Source: Mycolicibacterium austroafricanum
Lineage (GTDB): Bacteria; Actinomycetota; Actinomycetes; Mycobacteriales; Mycobacteriaceae
Assembly (NCBI RefSeq): GCF_000612725.1
Contig: NZ_HG964450.1
Span: forward strand, 1,113,537-1,177,536
Direction: 5' to 3'
DNA length: 64,000 bases
Shown: positions 53,053-61,740 of the stretch, piece by piece
Numbering within the stretch: the first letter of the stretch is position 1
How the letters are laid out: every line of letters begins with the position of its first letter
Position numbers and translations under genes: made by a program
The notes under the pieces: model-generated
Told to the model about the DNA's origin: nothing
What the model saw: the letters and a program-made list of their open reading frames with translations, nothing else
The model's database searches: none

Positions 53053-54266
53053 GGGTTGATCGTGTGCTCCCCGACTTGGCGTCCCCAGACGTACTCGGTG
53101 AACAGCGGCTGACCCAGTTCCATGTGGTTGTAGGGGGCGATCGACGCGCCGGTGTCCATGACGAGGTACGGCGCCGGCCACAGATCACGGGTGACGGGCT
53201 GCCAGCAGCCCGGCCGACCGCCGGGTCCGCCCTTGGCGTTCACGCGCGGCAGGTTGTCCGGATAGACGTAGGCGTTACCGGCACCCAGTCCGAGCACCTC
53301 CCCGCGGGTCCGCAGCGAATAGCCATTACCGCCTAGCGCCGCCGCGAGTTTGGGCTGAACGTCGTGGTAGTTGCGGATGGTGCAGAACAGCGCTGGGCTG
53401 TACTCGTCGAGCAGGGCGGTCGTGGGCAGCAGATCTTCGGCGCCGCGCGTGAGGTACGGGCCACCCCGTTCGAAGATGTCGCCGCCGTTGTTCCCGAAGC
53501 CCACTGCAGCCATCAACGCCTGGTCGACGTTCCCCTGCTGCTCGTTGAGCGTGCGCGCTGTCGTGACCGCGTTCTGCAGACCGTCGAACAGGTCCGGTGC
53601 GGCGTCGGCGTAGACCTCGCCGAGGTCGGCCAACAGCTGATTGTCGCGACGGATCTGCGGCATCTGGGGGTTGATCTCAGCGAGGATCTCGTTGCCGTTG
53701 GTGATCGACTCACCGAACCGATCGCCGAGGCCGTCGAGGGCCTGCGCGGTGGCGGTCAATGTCTGGTTCAGCTTGATCGGGTCGACCTGGCCTGCGATGT
53801 CGACGACCGTCTCGAACAACGTGTTGAACTCCGTCGTGACCGAAGTGACGTCGATGACGTCGGACGACGTGATCCGTTGGGGCGAGGGGTCCGTCGGAGA
53901 CCGGAACGACACGTACTTGTTGCCGAAGACCGTCGTCGCGCTGATGTCGGCGTCGACATTCTGCGGGATCAGATCGAGGTATTTCGGGTTCACCTCGAGA
54001 ACGATCTTGGCCCTCGGCTCGCCGTCGACGTTCGTCTCCTCGACGTTGCCGACGCGGCCGATCTCGACACCGTTGTAGGTCACCTTGGCGCCGGGGTCCA
54101 TTGACAGGCCCGACCGCGCCGAGATCATCGTCAGCTGCGTGCGAGGCAGGAAGTCGCCACGGAACTGCAGGTACACCAGGACCAGCACGACGATGGTGAT
54201 CAACGTCAGTACGAGACCCGCGATCTTGTACGGGGGCTGCCGCTTGGTGTTCATGGGTGCCGTCAT
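53049..54266 (-). CDS. mce1A: Mce1A, Mce-family lipid importer subunit
   Basis: A 405-residue MCE protein. It has an N-terminal TM near residues 14-34, an MCE domain (about 45-125; MISARSGLSMDPGAKVTYNGVEIGRVGNVEE) and a helical domain that in M. tuberculosis Mce1A includes the host-cell entry region. At the C-terminus this protein stops near GRQVGEHTINP and is about 50 residues shorter than the 454-residue M. tuberculosis protein, lacking a tail. An ATG four codons later is an alternative start. It lies 5 bases after yrbE1B. Confidence 0.93.
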   Translation of the reverse strand: MTAPMNTKRQPPYKIAGLVLTLITIVVLVLVYLQFRGDFLPRTQLTMISARSGLSMDPGAKVTYNGVEIGRVGNVEETNVDGEPRAKIVLEVNPKYLDLIPQNVDADISATTVFGNKYVSFRSPTDPSPQRITSSDVIDVTSVTTEFNTLFETVVDIAGQVDPIKLNQTLTATAQALDGLGDRFGESITNGNEILAEINPQMPQIRRDNQLLADLGEVYADAAPDLFDGLQNAVTTARTLNEQQGNVDQALMAAVGFGNNGGDIFERGGPYLTRGAEDLLPTTALLDEYSPALFCTIRNYHDVQPKLAAALGGNGYSLRTRGEVLGLGAGNAYVYPDNLPRVNAKGGPGGRPGCWQPVTRDLWPAPYLVMDTGASIAPYNHMELGQPLFTEYVWGRQVGEHTINP

Positions 54267-54271
54267 CGCCG

Positions 54272-55141
54272 CTACACCGTCAGGTTGAAGTTCGGGTCGA
54301 CGCCGTAGAGCGCCAACGAAGCGAACAGCACCACACACACGATCGCGACCAGCGAGGCGCGCATCGAGCGGCCCACCGCCTCGCCGACGCCGACCGGGCC
54401 GCCGCTGGCGTAGAAGCCGTAGTAGCAGTGGTTGAGCATCACGATGACCGAGATGATCACGGCCTGGATGAAGGACCAGAACACGTCGTCGGGTCGCAGG
54501 AAGGTGCGGAAGTAGTGCTCGTAGGTGCCGACGGACTGGCCGTAGAACACCGTGGTGGTCACCTGTGCCGACAGGAACGACATGATGATCGCCATCGCGT
54601 AGAGCGGGATGATGACGACGAAGCCGGCCATGATGCGCGTGGAGACCAGGTACGAGATCGACTTGATGCCCATCACCTCGAGCGCGTCGATCTCCTCGCT
54701 GATGCGCATGGCGCCGAGTTCGGCGGTGGCGCCGGCGCCGACGGTGGCCGCCAGCGCCTGGCCCGCGACCACGGGGGCGGCGATGCGCACGTTGATCAGC
54801 GCGGCGAAGAACCCGGTGAACGCCTCCACCCCGATGTTGCCCAGTGAGGCGAAGCCCTGGATGGCCACCAGCGACGACCCGGACAGCGTGACGAAGCCGA
54901 CGATCGCGACGGTGCCGCCGACGACGGCCATCGCGCCGGTGCCCATGCCGATCTCGGCGATCAGGCGCAGCATTTCCCTGCGGTAGAACCGCATCGCGTG
55001 CCCGATCGAGCCGACCGCGGTGACGACGAACACCGCGACGTGGCCCATCGCGTCGAGCCCGCGCCCCGGTGCGCCCGCCCACTTCTCGGCGGTCGCCACC
55101 CCGCGGGGGAAGCGTGAGCGAAGGACTGCGGAGGTGGACAC
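54272..55141 (-). CDS. yrbE1B: YrbE1B, MlaE-type permease of the Mce1 importer
   Basis: A 289-residue inner-membrane permease of the MlaE/YrbE family with about five to six hydrophobic segments. The family signature is MRISEEIDALEVMGIKSISYLVSTR in the cytosolic loop thought to contact the MceG ATPase. Together with YrbE1A it forms the membrane part of the fatty-acid importer. The length equals Rv0168. It starts 1 base after yrbE1A ends. Confidence 0.95.
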   Translation of the reverse strand: MSTSAVLRSRFPRGVATAEKWAGAPGRGLDAMGHVAVFVVTAVGSIGHAMRFYRREMLRLIAEIGMGTGAMAVVGGTVAIVGFVTLSGSSLVAIQGFASLGNIGVEAFTGFFAALINVRIAAPVVAGQALAATVGAGATAELGAMRISEEIDALEVMGIKSISYLVSTRIMAGFVVIIPLYAMAIIMSFLSAQVTTTVFYGQSVGTYEHYFRTFLRPDDVFWSFIQAVIISVIVMLNHCYYGFYASGGPVGVGEAVGRSMRASLVAIVCVVLFASLALYGVDPNFNLTV

Positions 55142-55142
55142 G

Positions 55143-55940
55143 TCAGCTCCCCGTTCCGAACCGGATGCCGATCGTGGTCAGCACGACGTTGACCGCGAAC
55201 AGCGCGATGACGCACAACACCAGGGTCTCGTTGACCGCGGTGCCCACTCCCTTGGCGCCGCCGGCGACAGTCAGGCCGCGGTAGCACCCCACCAGACCGG
55301 CGATCAGGCCGAACGTGGCGGCCTTGACGATCGAGATGACCACCTCGGGCAGGCCGGTGATCAGGGTGAGGGTGGATACGTAGGCACCCGCGGAGACGTT
55401 CTGCAGGTAGACGCCGAAGATGAAACCGCCGACCAGACCGACGGTGATCACCGCGCCGTTGAGCAGGATCGCCACGAAGGTGGACGCGACGACGCGGGGC
55501 ACCACGAGCCGGTGGATCGGATCGATGCCGAGGACTTCGAGCGCGTCGATCTCCTCGCGGATGGTGCGGGCGCCGAGATCCGCGCAGATCGCGGTGGAAC
55601 CGGCACCCGCGACGACGAGGACCGTCACCAGTGGACCCAGCTGGGTGACGGCGCCGATGGCCGCGCCGGCACCGGACACGTCCGCCGCACCGAACTCGGC
55701 CAGCAGGATGTTGAGCGTGAAGATCAGCAGCACGGTCAGCGGGATCGACACCGCGAGGGTGGGTAGGAACGCCACCCTCATCAGGAACCAGCTCTGCAGG
55801 ATGAACTCGCGCCACTGGAACGGCGGGCGCAGCGTGGCCTTGCCGACGAGCACACACATCCGCACGAAGCCACCGACAGCTTCCAAACCCGGCTTGACCT
55901 GTTCGCGGACGTAGCCCGTGAGGTTCGAACTCGACGTCAC
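55143..55940 (-). CDS. yrbE1A: YrbE1A, MlaE-type permease of the Mce1 importer
   Basis: A 265-residue MlaE-family permease carrying ADLGARTIREEIDALEVLGIDPIHRLVVPR, the coupling-helix signature. It has membrane segments near residues 50-75, 90-110, 145-175, 195-215 and 235-262. Length and order equal Rv0167. It is the first transporter gene, 213 bases downstream of fadD5; the spacer may contain a secondary promoter. No MceG ATPase gene lies in this window, as is normal because mceG is elsewhere. Confidence 0.95.
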   Translation of the reverse strand: MTSSSNLTGYVREQVKPGLEAVGGFVRMCVLVGKATLRPPFQWREFILQSWFLMRVAFLPTLAVSIPLTVLLIFTLNILLAEFGAADVSGAGAAIGAVTQLGPLVTVLVVAGAGSTAICADLGARTIREEIDALEVLGIDPIHRLVVPRVVASTFVAILLNGAVITVGLVGGFIFGVYLQNVSAGAYVSTLTLITGLPEVVISIVKAATFGLIAGLVGCYRGLTVAGGAKGVGTAVNETLVLCVIALFAVNVVLTTIGIRFGTGS

Positions 55941-56153
55941 CGGTTGACTCCCGCGACGAACCCACGACTGGCGCAGCGCACCGGCAGCATCTGTCGCACG
56001 CTCCCTTCCAGCCTGGATCCAGATCGTGTGAGCACAGTCTCCCTACCGGTCGGTAGAAAGACAGGTCTCAGGACTGTACCCGATCGCGGAGGCGCTGCGT
56101 ACCGCATCGGCGGGATTGAACGATCAACCGTAAGCAAGTTCGGTCCTCGGCCG
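55941..56153. promoter_or_regulatory. fadD5-yrbE1A spacer, with palindrome at 56043-56056
   Basis: This 213-base spacer is far longer than the others in the operon and breaks the pattern of overlapping genes, as in M. tuberculosis, where an internal promoter has been described here. It contains a 14-base palindrome CTACCG-GT-CGGTAG (56043-56056), of a form typical for TetR-type operators. I see no clear hairpin followed by T-run. Confidence 0.5.
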
Positions 56154-57830
56154 CTAATTCCGTTGTGGTGCGGTTGAAATCGTTGGCGGAGTGGAACTTT
56201 CGCCTGCGTCAGCGAAACTCGCGGCGCTGTAGCGGATTCTCAGTTCCGTCTTGAGGACCTTGCCTGCCGGATTCCGGGGCAGCGCATCGACGATCTCGAG
56301 CGCCTTCGGGTGCTTGTAGCGCGCCAGCCTCTCGGTGAGGAAGTGCTCCAGATCCGCCAGCTCGATGCCCGCACCCGGTGTTGCTTCCAGCGAACTCCGC
56401 ACCACCGCCACAGCAACGGGAACCTCGCCCCATTTCTCGTGCGCGCGTCCGATCACGGCGACCTCGACGATCTCGGGGTGGGCGGCGAGGACGTTCTCGA
56501 CTTCGGCGCAGTAGATGTTCTCACCGCCGGAGATGATCATGTCCTTTTTACGGTCGACGACCCAGATGTAACCCTCTTCGTCCTGACGCACCAGGTCACC
56601 CGAGTGGAACCATCCGCCGGCGAAGGCCTCCGCGGTGGCCTTGGGGTTGTTCCAGTACCCCGCCATCAGTGTCGGGGCGCGGTAGACGATCTCCCCGACC
56701 TGACCGACGGGCACGTCGTTCATGTCCTCGTCGACGATGCGCGCGGACACCGTCGGGATCACCTTGCCGACCGAACCCAGTTTGCGGATCGCGTCGTCGC
56801 CCAACAGCATGCAGGTGACCGGCGACATCTCGGTCTGGCCGAACGCGGCCAGGATCTGCGCGCCGGGGAAGGTCTCCGCCATCTCCCGCAGCAGCGTGTC
56901 GGAGGCCGGGGCGGCGCCCCAGGACAGGAAGCGGAGCTTGAGGTCGCGGGGCCTGGCCTTCTGCGCGGCGCACACGGCCTGCCACTGCGCGGGGACCAGA
57001 AAGATGCCGGTGACCTTCTCGGCCTCGAGCACGTCGAGCAGTTCGTTCGGGTCGAACGCGCCGACGGGGTAGAGCACCGTCGGCCTGCCGAGCAGCAACC
57101 CGGACACGATGCTGCCGACACCGGCGATGTGGAAGAACGGCACCCCGATGAAGCCGATGTCGTGGTTGATGTCGGCGCCGTTGGTGAACAGCAGCGTCAT
57201 CACCTGCCCGGTCAGGTTGGTGTGCGTGAGCACCGCGCCCTTCGGGCGCCCCGTGGTGCCCGAGGTGTACATGATCAGAGCGGGCGCGTCGTTCGGGATG
57301 TCGACCACCGGACACGGTGCGTTCTCGGCCAGCACGTCGTCGTAGCCGAGAACGTCATCTCCGGAGCCGCCGGCGGAGATCACGGTGGCCAGCGTCGGAT
57401 CGATGGCGCGGACCGCGGTCGCGACGTTGGCGAGCACCGCCTCGGTGATGATGGCCTTGGCCTCGCAGTCGGACACCAGGAACGCGATCTCGGCCGGCGT
57501 CATGCGGAAGTTCACCGGCACCGCGATGGCGCCCAGCTTGTTGGTGGCGAGCACCGCTTCGATGAATTCGGTCCGGTTGAGCATCAGGATCAGCACCCGG
57601 TCGCCGAAACCGACGCCGCGCTTGTGCAGCGCGCCTGCCAGGGCGCTGACCCGCCGGTCCAGCTCACCCCAGGTGGTGGTGTTGCCCAGGAATCGCAGCG
57701 CCGGCTGGTCGGGCTGCATCAGCGCGTGCCGGGCGAGCTGGTTGGTCCAGTTCTGCCGGCGCGCCAGGTAGGGCTGCTCGGTCGCAAAGCCGGGCTGTTG
57801 GATCGCTTCGGTCAACGTCTTCTGCTCCAT
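56154..57830 (-). CDS. fadD5: FadD5 fatty-acyl-CoA/AMP ligase
   Basis: A 558-residue ANL-superfamily ligase that activates fatty acids brought in by Mce1. Core motifs are ALIMYTSGTTGRPKGAVLTH (P-loop/A3), FGQTEMSPV (A5), WFHSGDLVRQDEEGYIWVVDRKKDMIISGGENIY (A7-A8) and the catalytic Lys in PRNPAGKVLKTEL (A10). N-terminal residues PYLARRQNWTNQLARHALMQPD match the M. tuberculosis protein closely. I choose the ATG at 57830 because it gives the family length (554) and leaves a TTTGATCAAA palindrome in the leader; an ATG at 57866 would add 12 residues. First gene of the mce1 operon. Confidence 0.94.
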   Translation of the reverse strand: MEQKTLTEAIQQPGFATEQPYLARRQNWTNQLARHALMQPDQPALRFLGNTTTWGELDRRVSALAGALHKRGVGFGDRVLILMLNRTEFIEAVLATNKLGAIAVPVNFRMTPAEIAFLVSDCEAKAIITEAVLANVATAVRAIDPTLATVISAGGSGDDVLGYDDVLAENAPCPVVDIPNDAPALIMYTSGTTGRPKGAVLTHTNLTGQVMTLLFTNGADINHDIGFIGVPFFHIAGVGSIVSGLLLGRPTVLYPVGAFDPNELLDVLEAEKVTGIFLVPAQWQAVCAAQKARPRDLKLRFLSWGAAPASDTLLREMAETFPGAQILAAFGQTEMSPVTCMLLGDDAIRKLGSVGKVIPTVSARIVDEDMNDVPVGQVGEIVYRAPTLMAGYWNNPKATAEAFAGGWFHSGDLVRQDEEGYIWVVDRKKDMIISGGENIYCAEVENVLAAHPEIVEVAVIGRAHEKWGEVPVAVAVVRSSLEATPGAGIELADLEHFLTERLARYKHPKALEIVDALPRNPAGKVLKTELRIRYSAASFADAGESSTPPTISTAPQRN

Positions 57831-57853
57831 CGACGGGTTGCGGAAGGATGATA

Positions 57854-57863
57854 TTTGATCAAA
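57854..57863. promoter_or_regulatory. Candidate operator at the fadD5/mce1R junction
   Basis: A perfect 10-base palindrome TTTGATCAAA, followed by the palindromic ACATGT, in an AT-rich patch rare in this genome. It lies 24 bases upstream of the chosen fadD5 start and 92 bases upstream of the divergent mce1R, so Mce1R is an obvious candidate ligand. FadR-type GntR operators are palindromes of this general kind. Confidence 0.45.
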
Positions 57864-57954
57864 CATGTTGTTGCCCCGGTCACACTAGGACCTCGGCGGC
57901 GACAGGACAACCCGTCCCGGCGCCTCGCCCGACAGGCCGGAAAGGCAACGACGG

Positions 57955-58641
57955 ATGAATGCCCCCGCCAGGACTCCGGTCGCCGGTGCGGTGCGGCGGG
58001 AGCAGCTGTCCGACGAGGTGGCGGCCCGGCTACGGGCCGAGATCATGACCGGCGCGCTGCGCCCGGACTCGTTCATCCGCCTCGACGAGACCGCCGCGCG
58101 CCTGGGCGTCAGCATCACCCCGGTGCGCGAGGCGCTGCGCACGCTCCGCGGCGAGGGCATGGTCGAGTTGGAGCCGCATCGGGGACACCGGGTGGTGCCG
58201 TTGACACGCACCGACATCGAGGACATCTTCTGGCTGCAGTCGACCATCGCCCAGGAACTGGCCGCGACCGCCGCCCGCAACATCACCGACGCGCAGATCG
58301 ACGAACTGGCCCAGCTCAACGAACGCCTCGCCGAGGCGGTCGAACAACGGGACCCGGACCGCGTTGCGCGGGCGGAGTTCACGTTCCACCGGGCGTTCAA
58401 CCGGGCCGGCGGCCGGATCAAGCTGGCGTGGTTCCTGCTGCACGCCGCCCGCTACCTACCGCCGCAGCTGTTCGCCTCCGACGAGACGTGGGGCCCGGTG
58501 GCGGTCGCCAGCCACGCCGAGCTGATCGAGGCCCTGCGCAGGCGCGATGTGGACACGGTCGTCGAGTTGACCAGGGGACAGTTCACCGACGGCCGGGCAC
58601 GGCTGATCGCGTGGCTCGAGCAGGTCGGGCTCTGGGGCTGA
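57955..58641 (+). CDS. mce1R: Mce1R, GntR (FadR/VanR-type) repressor of the mce1 operon
   Basis: A 228-residue GntR regulator. The N-terminal winged helix (about residues 18-85) has EVAARLRAEIMTGALRPDSFIRLDETAARLGVSITPVREALRTLRGEGMVELEPHRGHRV, and the C-terminal FCD helical domain carries the Asp/His metal or ligand sites (EFTFHRAFNRA, ASHAELIEAL). Divergent placement from fadD5 is as in M. tuberculosis (Rv0165c), where Mce1R represses mce1. It is followed by a 26-base direct repeat in a convergent spacer. Confidence 0.92.
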   Translation: MNAPARTPVAGAVRREQLSDEVAARLRAEIMTGALRPDSFIRLDETAARLGVSITPVREALRTLRGEGMVELEPHRGHRVVPLTRTDIEDIFWLQSTIAQELAATAARNITDAQIDELAQLNERLAEAVEQRDPDRVARAEFTFHRAFNRAGGRIKLAWFLLHAARYLPPQLFASDETWGPVAVASHAELIEALRRRDVDTVVELTRGQFTDGRARLIAWLEQVGLWG

Positions 58642-58864
58642 CGCCGCTCGCGGCGACCACGTGCTCAAGACCCATGCGCCCGATGCGTCGCACGGGTCTG
58701 CGCTTTCAGGAGGTGCGAGGGCAGCGCTGCTTTTCAGGAGGTGCGAGGGCAGCGCTGAAATACGTGCAGGTGTGGGGAAGGCGTGGCCGCTGGGGCTCGC
58801 AAGCCCGGCCTTTCGCGACTTACCCCGGCCGCTACGTGCCCCAGCCGCACCAGATACCCGGGAG
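58642..58864. repeat. Convergent spacer with a 26-base direct repeat
   Basis: A 223-base gene-free spacer between the 3' ends of mce1R and the TB18.5-like gene. It contains two identical 26-base copies at 58704-58729 and 58732-58757 (beginning TTTCAGGAGGTGCGAGG and ending GCAGCGCTG), 28 bases apart. TTTCAG (58732-58737) and CTGAAA (58755-58760) form outer inverted arms. It could be a terminator region or a slippage product; no coding sequence with proper context is visible. Confidence 0.75.
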
Positions 58865-59305
58865 CTACGTCGACGCGAGTTGCTCGGCGCGGGTCTTGAG
58901 GTTGTCCGCCAGGTAGTCCAGCGTGTCCCCGACGATCTTCTTCACCATCGCGTTCGGGACGGCCATCTTCACCTCGACTTCGAGGTCGACGGTCAGCAGC
59001 GACGTCGCCCCCATCGCCACGACCGAGAATCGTTGCTCCTGCTTGGACAGGTGGTCGCCCTGCTGCAGCACCGTGTAGATCTGGTTCTCGCCCGGGTAGT
59101 ACACCGCGGTGATGAAGGTGCCGGCCTGGCCCTGCACCACCACGTCGAGGCGGAGCTGGCTGGGGCGCCCGTCGTTGTAGCGGGCCAGCACCCAGCAGCC
59201 CTTGATCTCCTCGTTCCACTGCGGGTAGCTCTCGAAGTCGGCGACGATCCCCATGATCGTCTCGGCCGCAGCCTCCACCTCGACTGTCTTACTCACCAAC
59301 GGCAT
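58865..59305 (-). CDS. TB18.5-like SRPBCC protein (Rv0164-like)
   Basis: A 146-residue START/cyclase-like protein: VSKTVEVEAAAETIMGIVADFESYPQWNEEIKGCWVL at the start, VYYPGENQIYTVLQQGDHLSKQEQRFSV in the middle and a C-terminal helix (MVKKIVGDTLDYLADNLKTRAEQL). It corresponds to Rv0164 (TB18.5), an antigen next to mce1R in M. tuberculosis. The ligand is unknown; a hydrophobic lipid is likely given the fold and the neighbourhood. Confidence 0.82.
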   Translation of the reverse strand: MPLVSKTVEVEAAAETIMGIVADFESYPQWNEEIKGCWVLARYNDGRPSQLRLDVVVQGQAGTFITAVYYPGENQIYTVLQQGDHLSKQEQRFSVVAMGATSLLTVDLEVEVKMAVPNAMVKKIVGDTLDYLADNLKTRAEQLAST

Positions 59306-59335
59306 CGGCAGAGCATAGCGAGTTCGGCGGGCCGG

Positions 59336-60163
59336 TCAGGCCGCCAGCGCGATGCCCTCCCGACGCAGCGCGGCGACCACGAGCGCCCGCAGTCGACGAC
59401 CCACCTCGAACTGCTTGCCCGGCAGCGTGCGCGCCACCATCCGCACGTTGACGGTGTCGACCTCGATGCTCTCCACACCCATCAGCTGCGGCTCGTCGAG
59501 CAGGAGCCGGGCCAGGTCCTCGTCGTTCCCCGCGGTCACGGCCACCTCGCGCAGGACGTCGTTGACCCGATTGATGTCGGCGGTGGAAGGCACCGGGACG
59601 TCGACGACCGCACTCGCCCAGTCCTTGGACAGGTTCCGCGATTTGGCGATCATGCCGTTGGGCACGGTGTACACCTCGCCTTCGCTGGTGCGGAGTTTGG
59701 TGACCCGCAGCGTGACCGCCTCGACGGTGCCCGTCGCGGTGCCGCCGGCGCTGACGGTGAGCTCCACCAGATCACCGAAACCGTACTGCTTCTCCGAGAT
59801 CACGAAGAACCCGCTGAGCAGATCCTGCACGAGACGCTGGGCGCCGAACCCGAGCGCGGCGCCGAGCACCGCCGCAGGCGCCACCAGCGACGCGATCGGC
59901 AAGCCGAGCTGGTTGGCGATGTCCAACGCGACCAGGACATAGAGCACCCCGATGGCCACCGACGACGTGGCCGCAGCCACCGCCTGCCGATGCTTGACGG
60001 TCTCCGAACGCACGGTCGGCTCACGGTCGTCACCGTCTGCGATGCGGCGGCTGACGCGCTCGGCGGCCCACCTGATGGCCCGCGTGACGACGAGCGCGAA
60101 CACCACGACCATGGCGATGTGAAGGCCCGTGGTCATGATCCACTGCCCCACGCTGGTCAACAT
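59336..60163 (-). CDS. MscS-family small-conductance mechanosensitive channel
   Basis: A 275-residue protein with TMs near residues 12-30, 62-85 and 92-118. The pore helix is LVAPAAVLGAALGFGAQRLVQDLLSGFFVISE (the Gly/Ala-rich TM3 of MscS), followed by the beta domain (FGDLVELTVSAGGTATGTVEAVTLRVTKLRTSEGEVYTVPNGMI) and a C-terminal alpha/beta domain. This is a compact MscS channel that relieves turgor during osmotic downshift. It ends 30 bases after the TB18.5-like gene starts on the same strand. Confidence 0.92.
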   Translation of the reverse strand: MLTSVGQWIMTTGLHIAMVVVFALVVTRAIRWAAERVSRRIADGDDREPTVRSETVKHRQAVAAATSSVAIGVLYVLVALDIANQLGLPIASLVAPAAVLGAALGFGAQRLVQDLLSGFFVISEKQYGFGDLVELTVSAGGTATGTVEAVTLRVTKLRTSEGEVYTVPNGMIAKSRNLSKDWASAVVDVPVPSTADINRVNDVLREVAVTAGNDEDLARLLLDEPQLMGVESIEVDTVNVRMVARTLPGKQFEVGRRLRALVVAALRREGIALAA

Positions 60164-60165
60164 CC

Positions 60166-60906
60166 TCAGCCCTCCGGTCGACGACCCAGCTCAGCCTTGA
60201 GATCCCGGGCATTGCGGACCGCGTTGCCGCCGAGGTCGTTGTTGAAATACACGTACACGTCCCGGCCCTGCGCATCCCACTCACCGATGCGTGCGGCCCA
60301 CCACCGCAGATCGTCGGCGCTGTAGGAGCCGCCGTACATGGCCTGCGGGTCGGGACCGTGCAACCGCACGTAGACGAAGCCGGCCGTGGCTTTCAGGATG
60401 CACGGCAGTCCCCCTCCGCTCATCACCACGTACGCGGCGTCGTGCCTTTCCAGCAGCTCGTACACCGCGGGGTCATCCCACGACGGATGACGGAACTCCA
60501 CCGCGACGGGGATGCCGGCCGACATCGCGCCGAGGAAGTGGTCCAGACGTGCGTCGTCGCGCTCGAGCGCGGGGTGTAACTGCACCAACAGGGGGCCGCC
60601 GCGATCGCCGAGCGCGCGCCAGCCCCGCTCCAGCCGTTCGATCCACACCTCGGGCGTACGCAACCGGCGGGCATGCGTGAGCCCCCGCGCCGCCTTGACC
60701 GCCATGACGAAGCCGGGCTGCAGCTGGTCTCTCCAACGCTGGAACTGCGCATCCGATGGCCACCGGTAGAAGCTGCCGTTGAGTTCGACGGTGTCGAACT
60801 CGGCGGCGTAGCGCTCCAGCCGCCGTGCCGCGGGCAGACCCGGTCCATAAAGCACGTTCCGCCAGTGGTCGTAGGACCAGCCGGAGGTGCCTACTCGAAC
60901 CGTCAC
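60166..60906 (-). CDS. DUF72 (YecE-like) family protein
   Basis: A 246-residue TIM-barrel-like protein: MTVRVGTSGWSYDHWRNVLYGPGL at the start, ERYAAEFDTVELNGSFYRWPS, FVMAVKAARGLTHARRL, VAVEFRHPSWDD, FVYVRLHGP and the ending DVYVYFNNDLGGNAVRNARDL. These are the DUF72/YecE hallmarks. The function is uncertain despite wide conservation. It ends only 2 bases after the MscS gene starts, so they share a transcript. Confidence 0.9.
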   Translation of the reverse strand: MTVRVGTSGWSYDHWRNVLYGPGLPAARRLERYAAEFDTVELNGSFYRWPSDAQFQRWRDQLQPGFVMAVKAARGLTHARRLRTPEVWIERLERGWRALGDRGGPLLVQLHPALERDDARLDHFLGAMSAGIPVAVEFRHPSWDDPAVYELLERHDAAYVVMSGGGLPCILKATAGFVYVRLHGPDPQAMYGGSYSADDLRWWAARIGEWDAQGRDVYVYFNNDLGGNAVRNARDLKAELGRRPEG

Positions 60907-60936
60907 CGGCCCCGGGTACCCGCGATGGCGGTGCCC

Positions 60937-61611
60937 CTAGCTCGGTTCCTCGAGAATCCGGGTTTTGACCGGGGCGTCGATGCCGACACCCAGCGGGGAG
61001 AGCGTGCGGACGGTCTCGTCGCGGATCAGGCCGCGCAGCAGCGCGGTGCTGAACTCGACGGCGATCTCCTGGGCGGTCCGTCGGCCGTGGGGTCGCAGCC
61101 ACCGGTAGGACCCGAGCGTCATACCGATGTAGCCCAGGGCGAGCACGTGGGAGTCGCAGTCGTAGAACTCGCCGCTGGCGATGCCCCGATCGATCACGTC
61201 GCGGACATGCTCGTAGACCTGGGTCTCCTTCTCCCGGATGTACTCGACCTGCTCCTCGGTGAACCACTCGGTGATGTAGGGGCCCTCTTGGAAGTAGACG
61301 GCGGCACGCTCGATGTCGTTGGCGATGCCGACCAGCAACCGCCGGGTGAAGTGGTAGATCGTCTCGCGTGCGGTGGCCGTCGGATCGTCGTGCAGCGCGT
61401 CCACGGTGAAGTCGGCGGCACCCTTGTAGATGTCGTAGAGGATCAACGACTTGCTGGCGTAGTAGTGGTAGACGGTGGCCTTGTTCAAGCCGACCGCGTC
61501 GGCCACGTCGTCCATCCGCGTGCCGTGATAGCCGCGCGCGGCGAACAGTTTCGTGGCCACGGCCAACAGTTCTTCGCGGCGGGACATCCCGTTGGTCGTG
61601 GATTCAGACAT
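60937..61611 (-). CDS. TetR-family transcriptional regulator
   Basis: A 224-residue regulator. The HTH is SRREELLAVATKLFAARGYHGTRMDDVADAVGLNKATVYHYYASKSLILYDIY (residues 10-61), and the C-terminal domain (TetR_C type) contains RETIYHFTRRLLVGIANDIERAAVYFQEGPYITEWFTEEQ. Such proteins in mycobacteria often bind acyl-CoA-type ligands and control lipid catabolism. It lies 30 bases upstream of the DUF72 gene on the same strand. A near-palindromic site 40 bases upstream of its ATG suggests autorepression. Confidence 0.87.
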   Translation of the reverse strand: MSESTTNGMSRREELLAVATKLFAARGYHGTRMDDVADAVGLNKATVYHYYASKSLILYDIYKGAADFTVDALHDDPTATARETIYHFTRRLLVGIANDIERAAVYFQEGPYITEWFTEEQVEYIREKETQVYEHVRDVIDRGIASGEFYDCDSHVLALGYIGMTLGSYRWLRPHGRRTAQEIAVEFSTALLRGLIRDETVRTLSPLGVGIDAPVKTRILEEPS

Positions 61612-61650
61612 GGCGACTCACTATAGGCAGGCTCGGCCTCGGCACGTTCT

Positions 61651-61664
61651 ACTAACTGGTTGGT
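61651..61664. promoter_or_regulatory. Candidate TetR autoregulatory operator
   Basis: ACTAACTGGTTGGT, a 14-base near-palindrome (five of seven pairs match) of the ACCAAC-n-GTTGGT type used by several mycobacterial TetR proteins. It is 40 bases upstream of the TetR ATG. Confidence 0.4.
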
Positions 61665-61740
61665 TCAGTCTAGGCCGTTGCCGTGTTCGGATGAGCGACG
61701 CCGGTCTAGACTCGTGCCAGGCTGACGGAGAGGTAGCGCA

